DNA of 64,000 nucleotides from Microbacterium hydrocarbonoxydans (GTDB lineage Bacteria; Actinomycetota; Actinomycetes; Actinomycetales; Microbacteriaceae), in NCBI RefSeq assembly GCF_900105205.1, contig NZ_FNSQ01000005.1, positions 2,108,001 to 2,172,000 on the forward strand, given 5' to 3'. The position numbers and the translations under genes are program-made. The notes beneath the pieces are model-generated. The model made no database searches. It saw only the letters and a program-made list of their open reading frames with translations, and was not told the origin of the DNA. This document shows positions 16,096 through 24,597 of this stretch, one piece after another (positions within the stretch are counted from its first letter, which is position 1; every line of letters begins with the position of its first letter).

Positions 16096-16443
16096 ATGGA
16101 GATGGATTCAGCAGCATTCGAGGAGCTCGTGATCGACGAGCTCGACCGGCTGCCCGACGAGATGGTCGACGGGCTCGACAACGTGGTCTTCGTCGTCGAG
16201 GATCGCCCCGAAGACGGCAGTCTCGATCTTCTGGGTCTGTACGACGGCCTCGCCCTCACAGAACGCACGCAGTACGGGACCGGCGAGCTGCCGGATCGCA
16301 TCGTCGTCTACCGCGAGCCGCATCTCGCCGCCTGTGAGAGCGACGATGAGCTGCGCGACGAGGTGCACACCACCCTCGTGCACGAGATCGCCCACTTCTA
16401 CGGCATCGACGACCGACAGCTGCACGAGCTGGGGTGGGCATGA
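16096..16443 (+). CDS. Minimal zinc metallopeptidase-like protein
   Basis: 115 aa. The C-terminus has HEIAHFYG, the HExxH zinc-binding and catalytic motif, with a downstream acidic residue (GIDD), matching the short metallopeptidase family PF06262 widespread in actinobacteria. The N-terminal half is the usual FEELVIDELDRLP and DNVVFVVED segment. A TAGGCT -10 lies 7 nt before ATG. The stop overlaps the clpS start (ATGA), giving a coupled metallopeptidase-clpS-DUF2017 operon typical of actinobacteria. Confidence 0.9.
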   Translation: MEMDSAAFEELVIDELDRLPDEMVDGLDNVVFVVEDRPEDGSLDLLGLYDGLALTERTQYGTGELPDRIVVYREPHLAACESDDELRDEVHTTLVHEIAHFYGIDDRQLHELGWA

Positions 16444-16739
16444 CTCCCCTCGCCTCTCCCGACATCGATCTCGACGAGGCCACGGATCTGACCGCGGCGC
16501 CGCTCGAACCCTGGGAGGTCGTGGTGTGGAACGACCCGGTGAACCTCATGAGCTATGTCGTGCGCGTCTTCCGCACCTACTTCGGCTACTCGCTGGAACG
16601 GGCCACGCAGCTGATGCGTGCCGTGCACCACGAGGGACACGCGATCGTCGCGACCGGTCCGCGCGAGACCATGGAGGTCCATGCGCAGGCCATGCACGAC
16701 TACGGCCTCTGGGCGACGGTGCGCAGGAGCGATCGATGA
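16440..16739 (+). CDS. clpS: ATP-dependent Clp protease adaptor ClpS
   Basis: 99 aa. Recognises N-degron substrates and delivers them to ClpAP/ClpCP. Core motifs are present: WEVVVWNDPVNLMSYV (N-end pocket), VFRTYFGYS, ATQLMRAVHHEG and the MHDYGLWATV C-terminus. ATG 16440 is chosen because it overlaps the upstream TGA (ATGA); a GTG at 16434 is in frame but poorly placed. The 3' end overlaps the DUF2017 gene in the same way. Confidence 0.96.
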   Translation: MTPLASPDIDLDEATDLTAAPLEPWEVVVWNDPVNLMSYVVRVFRTYFGYSLERATQLMRAVHHEGHAIVATGPRETMEVHAQAMHDYGLWATVRRSDR

Positions 16740-17227
16740 CGGAGACGCCTGTGCAGCTGAAGATGGCGAGGGTGGAGGGTGCGCAGCTCGCTCAGCTCGT
16801 CGACGACCTCCGCGAGCTGGTCGGGGCGGATCGCGACCCCAGCGATCCGGCGATCGGACGTCTGGTCCCCGACGCCTACCCGCAGGACGAGGATGCCGCC
16901 CAGGCCTTCCGGGATGCGACGCGGGAGGATCTGCTCGATCGGCGTGCGCACGACGCCGATGTCGTCCGGGCCGCGCTCGCGGCTCTGCGCGGCGATCTCG
17001 CCTCGATGTCCCAGGAGGAGGCATTCGCAGAGCACGAGATCGCCATCCCCCTGCCGGACATCGACGCGTGGCTGCGCACCCTCACCGCGCTCCGACTGAT
17101 CATCGCGTCGCGCCTGGGGATCGAGGACGACGATGATCGCGACGAGGACGACGCGCGATACGGCGTCTACGACTGGCTGGGATACCGCCTCGAACTGCTC
17201 ATCGACGCAGCGGATCAGGTGATCTGA
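16736..17227 (+). CDS. DUF2017 family protein
   Basis: 163 aa, helical and acidic, beginning ATGA-overlapped with clpS. DUF2017 genes habitually follow clpS in actinobacteria, and the sequence (ELVGADRDPSDPAIGRLVPDAYPQDEDAA is spread over residues about 25-53) fits. Function unknown; a role in Clp-dependent proteolysis is inferred only from context. It converges with the kinase-like gene on the other strand. Confidence 0.85.
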   Translation: MTETPVQLKMARVEGAQLAQLVDDLRELVGADRDPSDPAIGRLVPDAYPQDEDAAQAFRDATREDLLDRRAHDADVVRAALAALRGDLASMSQEEAFAEHEIAIPLPDIDAWLRTLTALRLIIASRLGIEDDDDRDEDDARYGVYDWLGYRLELLIDAADQVI

Positions 17228-17230
17228 GCC

Positions 17231-17812
17231 TCAGGGGACGTCGATCACCCGAGTCGCCAGAGCCTGCGGGTCGTCGCGCAGCAGGTGGTCGCTCTCCTGT
17301 CGAGCCCAGCGATCCCAGTGCGGGCGGTAAGTGTCTCCGTCGCGCGTCAGCGCGCGTGCCTTGCGTCCGTCCTCGGCGGATTCGAGCCAGATCCGCACGT
17401 CCGCGATCTTCGCCGTCGCCGGCGTCAGCACTCCGCTGCCCTCCAGGATCACGCCCAGGGCAGGATCCACGGCATGGACCTCCGCCTCTGCGGCACGCTC
17501 CCAATCCCAGCGCCGCCAGTACCCCAGCAGGCCCCGTCCATGCGGACGCAGGATGCCGTCCAGCGCCCGTTCGACGCCGTCATGCAGTCCGTCCCATCCG
17601 GGGTAGATCGAATCGAGCGCGATCGACTGCACCCGGCCGGCGATCGGCCAGCGCTCGACGAGCATCCGGGCGAGCGACGTCTTACCGGCTCCGCTGCGCC
17701 CGTCGATCAGCACGACGGGGTTGGCGGCGGCGAGGGCGTGGACGTCGTCGACGATCAGCGTCGCGGCGCGTTCGAGCGCTGCCGCGACGGGGTCGTCACT
17801 TCTTGAGGGCAC
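17231..17812 (-). CDS. P-loop NTPase, uridine-kinase/AAA-like
   Basis: 193 aa from GTG 17812. Walker A is VVLIDGRSGAGKTSLA (about residues 33-48). Further conserved pieces are DSIYPGWDGLHDGV, a central GYWRRWDW region, GVILEGSGVL and RDGDTYRPHWDRWARQE at the end. This matches small actinobacterial P-loop proteins annotated as ATP-binding or nucleoside-kinase-like. The substrate is unknown. It overlaps the 3' end of the GerW-family gene by 17 nt, so the two are coupled. Confidence 0.8.
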   Translation of the reverse strand: MPSRSDDPVAAALERAATLIVDDVHALAAANPVVLIDGRSGAGKTSLARMLVERWPIAGRVQSIALDSIYPGWDGLHDGVERALDGILRPHGRGLLGYWRRWDWERAAEAEVHAVDPALGVILEGSGVLTPATAKIADVRIWLESAEDGRKARALTRDGDTYRPHWDRWARQESDHLLRDDPQALATRVIDVP

Positions 17813-18113
17813 GGATGATGCGGGAGAGCGCTCGCCCGGCCACCCAGATGAACGGAACCGCGACCACGAGCAGCGTGACGATGTTCGGCTCGAACCGCAG
17901 CCCCTCCTCGCGGCGCACGTAGACGCCGACGGGCACGGACACACCTCCGCCGCCTCCGCCTTCCGCTCCGTCGCCGCTTCCTCCGCCGAAGCCCGAGTAG
18001 GTGAAGGCGACCGGCGTGATGCTCACGCCGTCGACGTCCTGCGGCTCTCCGTACGCGCTCTTCACGCCGAACGACGCGGCCTGCTTTCCGAGTTCCAGTG
18101 CAATGTTGGGCAT
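17796..18113 (-). CDS. GerW/YtfJ-family protein
   Basis: 105 aa. N-terminal GVKSAYGEPQDVDGVSITPVA, then YSGFGGG with a long glycine tract, then PVGVYV and a C-terminal membrane segment (NIVTLLVVAVPFIWVAG). This is the layout of the GerW/YtfJ family (PF09579). It was named for sporulation but is common in non-spore-forming actinobacteria, where its role is unknown. The start is set by TACCGT 6 nt upstream. Confidence 0.85.
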   Translation of the reverse strand: MPNIALELGKQAASFGVKSAYGEPQDVDGVSITPVAFTYSGFGGGSGDGAEGGGGGGVSVPVGVYVRREEGLRFEPNIVTLLVVAVPFIWVAGRALSRIIRALKK

Positions 18114-18119
18114 GGCTCC

Positions 18120-18125
18120 ACGGTA
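18120..18125 (-). promoter_or_regulatory. -10 hexamer TACCGT, GerW-family gene
   Basis: On the minus strand TACCGT precedes ATG 18113 by 6 nt. Confidence 0.5.
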
Positions 18126-18150
18126 GTCCAGGAAACGTCCGCGGGACGGG

Positions 18151-19407
18151 TCAATCCAGTCCGTGCGCCTTCGGATGCTGTGCAGCCCCCCGCCCCTCGC
18201 CCCGGCCGATGTGCCTGGCTCGACTGATCGTGGCGGTGCCGAACCGCGCGACGGCGTCGTCCACCGCGCCCTCCACCCGTCGCCAGTCCTCGTCGTCGTC
18301 CCACAGCCCGAAACCCCCACCGCCGGCAGGGCGCAGCTTCTCGGCGCGCACTCCCACGAGTCGCACCGGGTCGCGCCGGTCGATCTGATCGAACAGCGCC
18401 TGGGCGGCCTCGCCGATCCGCTGCCCCACGGCTGTCGGCTCGGGGAGCGTCTGGGAGCGGCTGAGTGTGCGGAAGTCGTCGAAACGGATCTTGATGGCCA
18501 CGGTGGCCGTCTCCCATTCCGCTCTGCGCAGCCGCGCGGCGACGCGGTCGGCGAGACGCAGGAGCTCCGCGCGGAGAAAAGTGCGGTCGGTGACGTCGGT
18601 GTCGAAGGTCTCCTCGTGGCCGATGCTCTTCTCGACCCGTTCCGTCTCGACCGTTCGGGGGTCTTCACCACGGGCGAGCTCGGCGAGTCGCGCACTGAGC
18701 GCCGGTCCGACGGCGCGATCGAGCATCTCGCGCGACGAGGTGCGGATGTCGCGGATGGTCCGGATGCCGCGTCCCTCCAACGCCTCGGCCGCCTTCGGAC
18801 CGACGCCCCACATCGTGCGCACCGGTCGCGGGTCGAGGAACGCCTGAGTGTCGGATGCCGGGATGACGAGCATCCCGTCCGGCTTCGAGATGGTCGACGC
18901 CATCTTCGCCACGTGCTTGGTCGCGGCCACTCCGACGCTGCAGGTGATTCCGACCTCGTCCTGCACCCGCTCGCGCACGAGCTGCGCGATCCGGGCAGGG
19001 CTCCCCCACAGTCGCCGTACCCCACGGACGTCGAGGAACGCCTCATCGACGGACAGCGGCTCGACGAGAGGCGTGAACGACTCGAAGATCGCCATCACCT
19101 GCCGGGACACCTCGTGGTAGCGGTGGAAGTGCGGAGGGACGATACGCGCCGATGGACACAGGCGCCTCGCCTGGGAGACCGGCATCGCGGCACGCACCCC
19201 ATAGCGCCGCGCCTCGTACGAGGCGCTCGAGACCACGGACCGACCGTCGGGCGATCCGATGATCAGCGGGAGTCCGCGCAGGCTCGGGTCGTCGAGCACC
19301 TCGACGGCCGCGTAGAACGCATCCATGTCCACATGCAGGATGCTGGTGCCGGTGTCGTCGGCATCGGCGGACGAGACGATGCGCCCTCTGCCGTCACCGT
19401 GTCCCAT
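18151..19407 (-). CDS. dinB: DNA polymerase IV
   Basis: 418 aa Y-family translesion polymerase. Catalytic carboxylates are in HVDMDAFYAAVE and SVDEAFLDV. Fingers segment GSPDGRSVVSSASYEARRYGVRAAMP, palm ITCSVGVAATKHVAKMAS and the helix-hairpin-helix region GVGPKAAEALEGRGI are intact. The C-terminal tail lacks a clear beta-clamp motif, so clamp binding is uncertain. GACAAT lies 6 nt before the ATG (leaderless). SOS regulation cannot be confirmed, as no LexA box was recognised. Confidence 0.95.
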   Translation of the reverse strand: MGHGDGRGRIVSSADADDTGTSILHVDMDAFYAAVEVLDDPSLRGLPLIIGSPDGRSVVSSASYEARRYGVRAAMPVSQARRLCPSARIVPPHFHRYHEVSRQVMAIFESFTPLVEPLSVDEAFLDVRGVRRLWGSPARIAQLVRERVQDEVGITCSVGVAATKHVAKMASTISKPDGMLVIPASDTQAFLDPRPVRTMWGVGPKAAEALEGRGIRTIRDIRTSSREMLDRAVGPALSARLAELARGEDPRTVETERVEKSIGHEETFDTDVTDRTFLRAELLRLADRVAARLRRAEWETATVAIKIRFDDFRTLSRSQTLPEPTAVGQRIGEAAQALFDQIDRRDPVRLVGVRAEKLRPAGGGGFGLWDDDEDWRRVEGAVDDAVARFGTATISRARHIGRGEGRGAAQHPKAHGLD

Positions 19408-19413
19408 GAGTCC

Positions 19414-19419
19414 ATTGTC
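19414..19419 (-). promoter_or_regulatory. -10 hexamer GACAAT, dinB
   Basis: GACAAT (minus strand) with 6-nt spacing to ATG 19407. Confidence 0.5.
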
Positions 19420-19454
19420 CCCCCGGCCTCAGACATGAGGCCAGGGGGACGCTG

Positions 19455-20969
19455 TCACTGCGCAGCGCGCTCCAGCACGAGCTCCCGGACGCGAGCGGCG
19501 TCCGCCTGACCCTTCATGGCCTTCATCACGGCGCCGATCACGGCACCGGCGGCCTGGACCTTGCCGTCCTTGATCTTCGCGAGCACGTCGGGCTGTGCGG
19601 CGAGAGCGTCGTCGATGGCGGCGATCAGCGCGCCGTCGTCGGAGACGACGGCCAGTCCGCGGCTGTCCACGACCTCCTGAGGCGTGCCCTCTCCGGCGAT
19701 GACCCCCTCGAGCACCTGTCGGGCGAGCTTGTCGGTCAGCGTGCCGGCGTCGACGAGCTTCTGCACCGCGGCGACGTTCTCGGGCGACACCAGCTCGGTG
19801 GCATCCTTCTCCTGCGCGTTCGCCAGGCGGGTGATCTCACCCGTCCACCACTTGCGCGCGGTCGCGGGCGTGGCTCCGGCGACGATGGTCGCCTCGACGA
19901 CGTCGAGGAGGCCTCCGTTGCGCACGTCCTGGAACTCGAGGTCGGTGAATCCCCACTCCGTCATCAGCCGACGACGGCGAGCGACGGGCTGCTCCGGAAG
20001 CTGCGCCCGCAGCTCCTCGATCAGCTCGGCCGCTGGCTCCACCGGGAGCAGGTCGGGCTCGGGGAAGTAGCGGTAGTCATCGGCATCCGACTTCGGACGC
20101 CCCGGCGAGGTCGTGCCGGTGTCCTCGTGCCAGTGCCGGGTCTCCTGCGTGATGGTGCCGCCGTCGGCGAGGATCTGCGCCTGACGCTGGATCTCGTACC
20201 GCACCGCGCGCTCGACGGAGCGCATCGAGTTGACGTTCTTCGTCTCGGTGCGCGTGCCGAGCTTCTCCTGGCCGCGAGGGCGGAGGGAGACGTTCGCGTC
20301 GCAGCGGAGGTTTCCGCGCTCGAGACGTGCCTCCGAGATCCCGAGGCTGCGCACGATGTCACGGATGGTCGCGACGTACGCCTTGGCCACCTCGGGTGCC
20401 CGGTGCTCGGTCCCGAAGATCGTCTTCGTCACGATCTCGACGAGCGGGACGCCCGCACGGTTGTAGTCGACGAGCGAGTACTCCGCGCCCTGGATGCGTC
20501 CGGTCGCGCCGCCCATGTGAGTGAGCTTGCCCGCATCCTCCTCCATGTGCGCCCGCTCGATCGGGATCTGCACGATGGTGCCGTCTTCCAGTTCGACCTC
20601 GACCGAGCCCTCGAAGGCGATCGGCTCGTCGTACTGGGAGATCTGGTAGTTCTTGCCGAGGTCCGGGTAGAAGTAGTTCTTCCGCGCGAAGCGACTCGAC
20701 GGGGCGATCGAGCAGCCGAGCGCGAGGCCGAGGCTGATCGACGAGCGGATCGCGGTCTCGTTGACCACCGGCAGGGAACCCGGCAGTCCGAGGTCCACAG
20801 GTGCGATCAACGTGTTCGGCTCCGCTGCGTGATACAGCTCGTGCGCCGGGTTGGGCGCGTCGGAGAACATCTTCGTGTGGGTGTTGAGCTCGACGTGCAC
20901 CTCGAACCCGAGTACGGGCTCGAACAGCTCCAGCGCCTTGTCGAAGTCCATGAGCTTGGCGGTGGCCAT
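19455..20969 (-). CDS. gatB: Asp-tRNA(Asn)/Glu-tRNA(Gln) amidotransferase subunit B
   Basis: 504 aa from ATG 20969, which overlaps the gatA stop (TGATG). GatB binds the misacylated tRNA and phosphorylates the acyl group before amidation. Family motifs are [15 protein letters not shown] near the start, [41 protein letters not shown] and the C-terminal YqeY-like tail ([18 protein letters not shown]). It is the last gene of gatCAB and supplies Gln-tRNA and/or Asn-tRNA by transamidation. Confidence 0.97.
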   Translation of the reverse strand: MATAKLMDFDKALELFEPVLGFEVHVELNTHTKMFSDAPNPAHELYHAAEPNTLIAPVDLGLPGSLPVVNETAIRSSISLGLALGCSIAPSSRFARKNYFYPDLGKNYQISQYDEPIAFEGSVEVELEDGTIVQIPIERAHMEEDAGKLTHMGGATGRIQGAEYSLVDYNRAGVPLVEIVTKTIFGTEHRAPEVAKAYVATIRDIVRSLGISEARLERGNLRCDANVSLRPRGQEKLGTRTETKNVNSMRSVERAVRYEIQRQAQILADGGTITQETRHWHEDTGTTSPGRPKSDADDYRYFPEPDLLPVEPAAELIEELRAQLPEQPVARRRRLMTEWGFTDLEFQDVRNGGLLDVVEATIVAGATPATARKWWTGEITRLANAQEKDATELVSPENVAAVQKLVDAGTLTDKLARQVLEGVIAGEGTPQEVVDSRGLAVVSDDGALIAAIDDALAAQPDVLAKIKDGKVQAAGAVIGAVMKAMKGQADAARVRELVLERAAQ

Positions 20970-22486
20970 CAGCGGGTCCCTCCCACGAGCTGGGGTGCAC
21001 GCGTGAGGAGCGGCGCTCCCCACGAATCGACCAGCAGCGTCTCGACGGCCGCCCCGACCTTGTAGAGCCGCGCGTCCTCCCGTGCCGGTGCGATGAACTG
21101 GATGCCGACAGGCAGCCCGTCCTCCGCGGCCAGACCGCTGGGGATCGAGATGCCGGGCACGCCGGCGAGGTTCACCGGGATGGTGGTGATGTCGTTGAGG
21201 TACATCTGCAGCGGGTCGTCGATCTTCTCGCCGATCTTGAATGCGGTCGTCGGCGCCGAGGGTGTCGCGATGACGTCGACGTCGGCGAAGGCGTTCGCGA
21301 AGTCCTGCTGGATGAGGGTGCGCACCTTCTGCGCGCTGCCGTAATACGCGTCGTAGTATCCGGCGGACAGGGCGTACGTGCCGAGGATGATGCGGCGCTT
21401 CACCTCGTCGCCGAAGCCGGCATCCCGCGTCGCGGACATGACGTCCTCGACCGTGGGGTTGCCGTCCGGCGTGACGCGGAGGCCGAAGCGCACCGAGTCG
21501 AACTTCGCCAGGTTGCTGGATGCCTCGGCAGGAAGGATCAGGTAGTACGCAGCCACGCCGTACTCGAAGTGCGGGGCGCCGATCTCGACGATCTCCGCAC
21601 CCTGCGCCTCCATGAGCGCGAGCGCACTGCGGAACGACTCCGCGACGCCCTGCTGGAAGCCGCTGTCCGGGAGCTCGCGGATCACTCCGACCTTGAGCCC
21701 CTTGAGCACCTCACCGCGGGCGCCCTCTCGCGCGGCGTCGGCGAACGAGGGCCACTGGTCGCGCAGCGACGTGGAGTCCTTCGGATCGTGGCCGCCGATC
21801 GCGTCGTGCAGCAGTCCGGCGTCGAGCACGGTGCGCGTGACCGGACCGACCTGGTCGAGGCTCGAGGCCAGCGCGATAGCGCCATAGCGGCTGACGCCGC
21901 CGTAGGTCGGCTTCACACCTACCGTTCCCGTGACATGCGCGGGCTGGCGGATCGATCCGCCGGTGTCGGAACCGAGGGCCAGCGGCGCTTCGAAGGCGGC
22001 GACCGCTGCAGCGGAGCCTCCGCCGGATCCGCCGGGGATGCGGTCGAGGTCCCACGGGTTGCGGGTGGGACCGTACGCCGAGTGCTCCGTGGAGGAGCCC
22101 ATGGCGAACTCGTCCATGTTGGTCTTGCCGAGCGGGATGAGCCCCGCAGCGCGGGATCGCGCGACGACCGTGGCGTCGTACGGCGACCGGTACCCCTCGA
22201 GGATCCGTGATCCGCTCGTGGTGGGCTGGTCGGTGGTGACCAGCACGTCCTTGATGGCGAGAGGCACCCCGGCGATCGGGCCGAGCTGCTCCCCCGCCCC
22301 GCGCTGTGCGTCGACGGCTGCCGCAGCATCGAGCGCGCCTTCGTTCACGTGCAGGAACGCGTGCACGTCGCCGTCGACGGCGGCGATGCGGTCGAGGTGG
22401 GCGCGAGTGGCCTCGACGCTCGAGATCTCGCGGCTGGCGAGCTTGTCGGCGAGCTCCGCCGCGGTCATGCGGATGATGTCGCTCAC
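20969..22486 (-). CDS. gatA: Amidotransferase subunit A
   Basis: 505 aa amidase-signature hydrolase that releases ammonia from glutamine for GatB. The catalytic triad regions are visible: [10 protein letters not shown] (Lys), the Gly/Ser-rich [13 protein letters not shown] (cis-Ser) and [10 protein letters not shown] (nucleophile Ser). The GTG start overlaps the gatC stop (GTGA) and the stop overlaps gatB, so the operon is tightly coupled. Confidence 0.97.
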   Translation of the reverse strand: MSDIIRMTAAELADKLASREISSVEATRAHLDRIAAVDGDVHAFLHVNEGALDAAAAVDAQRGAGEQLGPIAGVPLAIKDVLVTTDQPTTSGSRILEGYRSPYDATVVARSRAAGLIPLGKTNMDEFAMGSSTEHSAYGPTRNPWDLDRIPGGSGGGSAAAVAAFEAPLALGSDTGGSIRQPAHVTGTVGVKPTYGGVSRYGAIALASSLDQVGPVTRTVLDAGLLHDAIGGHDPKDSTSLRDQWPSFADAAREGARGEVLKGLKVGVIRELPDSGFQQGVAESFRSALALMEAQGAEIVEIGAPHFEYGVAAYYLILPAEASSNLAKFDSVRFGLRVTPDGNPTVEDVMSATRDAGFGDEVKRRIILGTYALSAGYYDAYYGSAQKVRTLIQQDFANAFADVDVIATPSAPTTAFKIGEKIDDPLQMYLNDITTIPVNLAGVPGISIPSGLAAEDGLPVGIQFIAPAREDARLYKVGAAVETLLVDSWGAPLLTRAPQLVGGTR

Positions 22487-22782
22487 TGCTCTTCTCCCAG
22501 GATCGCGGTGACGCGGAACCGGCCGTCCGCCTGGTCCGGCGCGTTCTGGAGCACCTGCTCGTGGGTGAGCGTCTCGCCCACGACATCGGGACGGTAGACG
22601 TTGCTCAGCGGGATCGGATGACTCGTCGCGGCGACGTCGGGACTTGCGACCTCAGACACCTTCGCGATGTTGTCGACGATGGCGTCGAGCTGGCCCGTGA
22701 GCCTCGTCACCTCGTCGTCGTTGAGCTGGATGCGCGCGAGCACGCCGAGATGGCGCACAAGATCAGGGGTGATTTCAGACAC
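22483..22782 (-). CDS. gatC: Amidotransferase subunit C
   Basis: 99 aa, normal for GatC, which wraps around and stabilises GatA-GatB. Contains [17 protein letters not shown] and the conserved RPDVV segment ([11 protein letters not shown]). The start is GTG 22782, 6 nt after TAGACT; it is the first gene of gatCAB. Confidence 0.96.
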   Translation of the reverse strand: MSEITPDLVRHLGVLARIQLNDDEVTRLTGQLDAIVDNIAKVSEVASPDVAATSHPIPLSNVYRPDVVGETLTHEQVLQNAPDQADGRFRVTAILGEEQ

Positions 22783-22788
22783 GCCCCC

Positions 22789-22794
22789 AGTCTA
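22789..22794 (-). promoter_or_regulatory. -10 hexamer TAGACT, gatCAB
   Basis: TAGACT (minus strand), 6 nt before GTG 22782. Confidence 0.6.
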
Positions 22795-22837
22795 GTTGCC
22801 GTGCCCGTTCCGTCCCGCAGCCTGAACCGCCCCGCCC

Positions 22838-22843
22838 TATGCT
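22838..22843 (+). promoter_or_regulatory. -10 hexamer TATGCT, acyl-CoA ligase
   Basis: TATGCT, 6-nt gap, GTG 22850. Confidence 0.6.
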
Positions 22844-22849
22844 GGGCGG

Positions 22850-24550
22850 GTGAGCTCGTATCAGCCTCCTCGCCCGTGGGTCTCCAGCTACGCCGACGGC
22901 GTGCCGCAGGACCTCGCTCCCGTCTCCGGATCACTGATCGACATCGTCGCCGCCTCGGCGCGCGACTACCCGGATGCCCCCGCCCTGCAGTTCTTCGGTC
23001 GCGAGACGACCTACGCGCAGCTGCAGGAGGCCATCGACCGTGCCGCCGCAGGTCTGCGCGCACAGGGCGTCCGACCGGGCGATCCCGTGGCGATCGTGCT
23101 GCCGAACTGCCCGCAGCACATCGTCGCCTTCTACGCCGTGCTCCGGCTCGGGGCGGTCGTCGTCGAGCACAACCCGCTGTACACGCCGCGGGAGCTCCGC
23201 AAGCAGTTCGAGGACCACGGCGCGAAGCACGCGATCGTCTGGAACAAGGTCGTCGCCACCGTGCAAGAGTTCCCCGCCGACCTGGCCGTGACGACACTCG
23301 TCTCGGTCGATGTCACCCGCGCGATGCCCTTCCTGACCAGGGTGGCCCTGCGTCTGCCGGTGGCCAAGGCGCGCGAGTCGCGGGCTGCGCTCACGGAACG
23401 AGTCCGGGGCACCATCACCTGGGAGTCGCTCGTGCAGAGCGCTCCGCTCCCGACGACGCACCCGAGCCCCGGCACCGATGACCTCGCGATCATCCAGTAC
23501 ACCTCCGGCACCACGGGCACTCCCAAGGGCGCCGCGCTCACGCATCGCAATCTGCTCGCCAACGCCGCTCAGGCCCAGGCGTGGGTGCCCTCGATCCAGC
23601 GCGGCAAGGGCTGCGTGGTCTACGCGGTGCTGCCGATGTTCCATGCGTACGGCCTCACGCTCTGCCTCACCTTCGCGATGTCGATGGGCGCCCGGCTCGT
23701 GCTCTTCCCGAAGTTCGATCCGGATCTCGTCCTGGACGTGATGAAGAAGCACCCCGCGACGTTCTTGCCCCTTGTGCCGCCGATCGCCGATCGGCTCCTC
23801 GCAGCGGCGAACGCGAAGGGCGTGTCGCTCGAAGGGATCGAGGTGGCGATCTCCGGGGCGATGGCTCTGCCGCACGAGCTGGTCGTGCCGTTCGAGGCGG
23901 CGACCCACGGCTTCCTCGTCGAGGGCTACGGACTGAGCGAGTGCTCCCCCGTGCTGATGGCCAATCCGGTCGCCGACAATCGGGTCCCGGGCACGGTCGG
24001 CCTCCCCTTGCCCGGGACCGAATGCCGTGTGGTCGACCCGGAGAACCCGACCGTCGACGTCACCGAGGGCTCTGCCGGCGAGCTGCTGGTGCGCGGACCA
24101 CAGGTCTTCGGCGGGTACTACGGGAAACCGGAGGAGACCGAGGCGGTCTTCGTGGACGGGTGGTTCCGCACCGGAGACATCGTGACCGTCGACGACGCCG
24201 GCTTCATCCGGATCGTCGATCGCATCAAGGAGCTCATCATAACGGGCGGTTTCAACGTCGCACCGACCGAGGTCGAGAGCGCGCTGCGTCAGCATCCTCA
24301 GGTCTCGGATGCCGCCGTGGTCGGCCTGCCGAGCGATCACTCCGGTGAAGAGGTCGTGGCCGCCATCGTGGTGGACGGCGACGCCGACGTCGACGTGGAG
24401 GCGATCCGTGAGTACGCGCGCAGCATCCTGACCCCCTACAAGGTCCCGCGACGCATCTTCGTCGTCGACGAGCTGCCCAAGTCGCTGATCGGGAAGGTGC
24501 TGAGGCGGCAGGTGAAGGACAGACTGCTGGCTCTGACCACCGGCGCCTGA
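22850..24550 (+). CDS. fadD: Long-chain fatty-acid--CoA ligase (AMP-binding)
   Basis: 566 aa ANL-superfamily enzyme that adenylates a fatty acid and transfers it to CoA. Key motifs are YTSGTTGTPKGAALTHRN (P-loop), GYGLSECSPVL, GWFRTGDIVTVDDAGF and the hinge/C-domain with the catalytic lysine in KSLIGKVLRRQ. Length fits bacterial FadD. Divergent from gatCAB with separate leaderless promoters. Exact chain-length preference cannot be read from sequence. Confidence 0.93.
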   Translation: MSSYQPPRPWVSSYADGVPQDLAPVSGSLIDIVAASARDYPDAPALQFFGRETTYAQLQEAIDRAAAGLRAQGVRPGDPVAIVLPNCPQHIVAFYAVLRLGAVVVEHNPLYTPRELRKQFEDHGAKHAIVWNKVVATVQEFPADLAVTTLVSVDVTRAMPFLTRVALRLPVAKARESRAALTERVRGTITWESLVQSAPLPTTHPSPGTDDLAIIQYTSGTTGTPKGAALTHRNLLANAAQAQAWVPSIQRGKGCVVYAVLPMFHAYGLTLCLTFAMSMGARLVLFPKFDPDLVLDVMKKHPATFLPLVPPIADRLLAAANAKGVSLEGIEVAISGAMALPHELVVPFEAATHGFLVEGYGLSECSPVLMANPVADNRVPGTVGLPLPGTECRVVDPENPTVDVTEGSAGELLVRGPQVFGGYYGKPEETEAVFVDGWFRTGDIVTVDDAGFIRIVDRIKELIITGGFNVAPTEVESALRQHPQVSDAAVVGLPSDHSGEEVVAAIVVDGDADVDVEAIREYARSILTPYKVPRRIFVVDELPKSLIGKVLRRQVKDRLLALTTGA

Positions 24551-24585
24551 GGGCGCCCTCACAGGCGGGGCGACCCGCGACGCGC

Positions 24586-24591
24586 TACCCT
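24586..24591 (+). promoter_or_regulatory. -10 hexamer TACCCT, DEAD-box helicase
   Basis: TACCCT, 6-nt gap, GTG 24598. Confidence 0.55.
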
Positions 24592-24597
24592 TGGTCG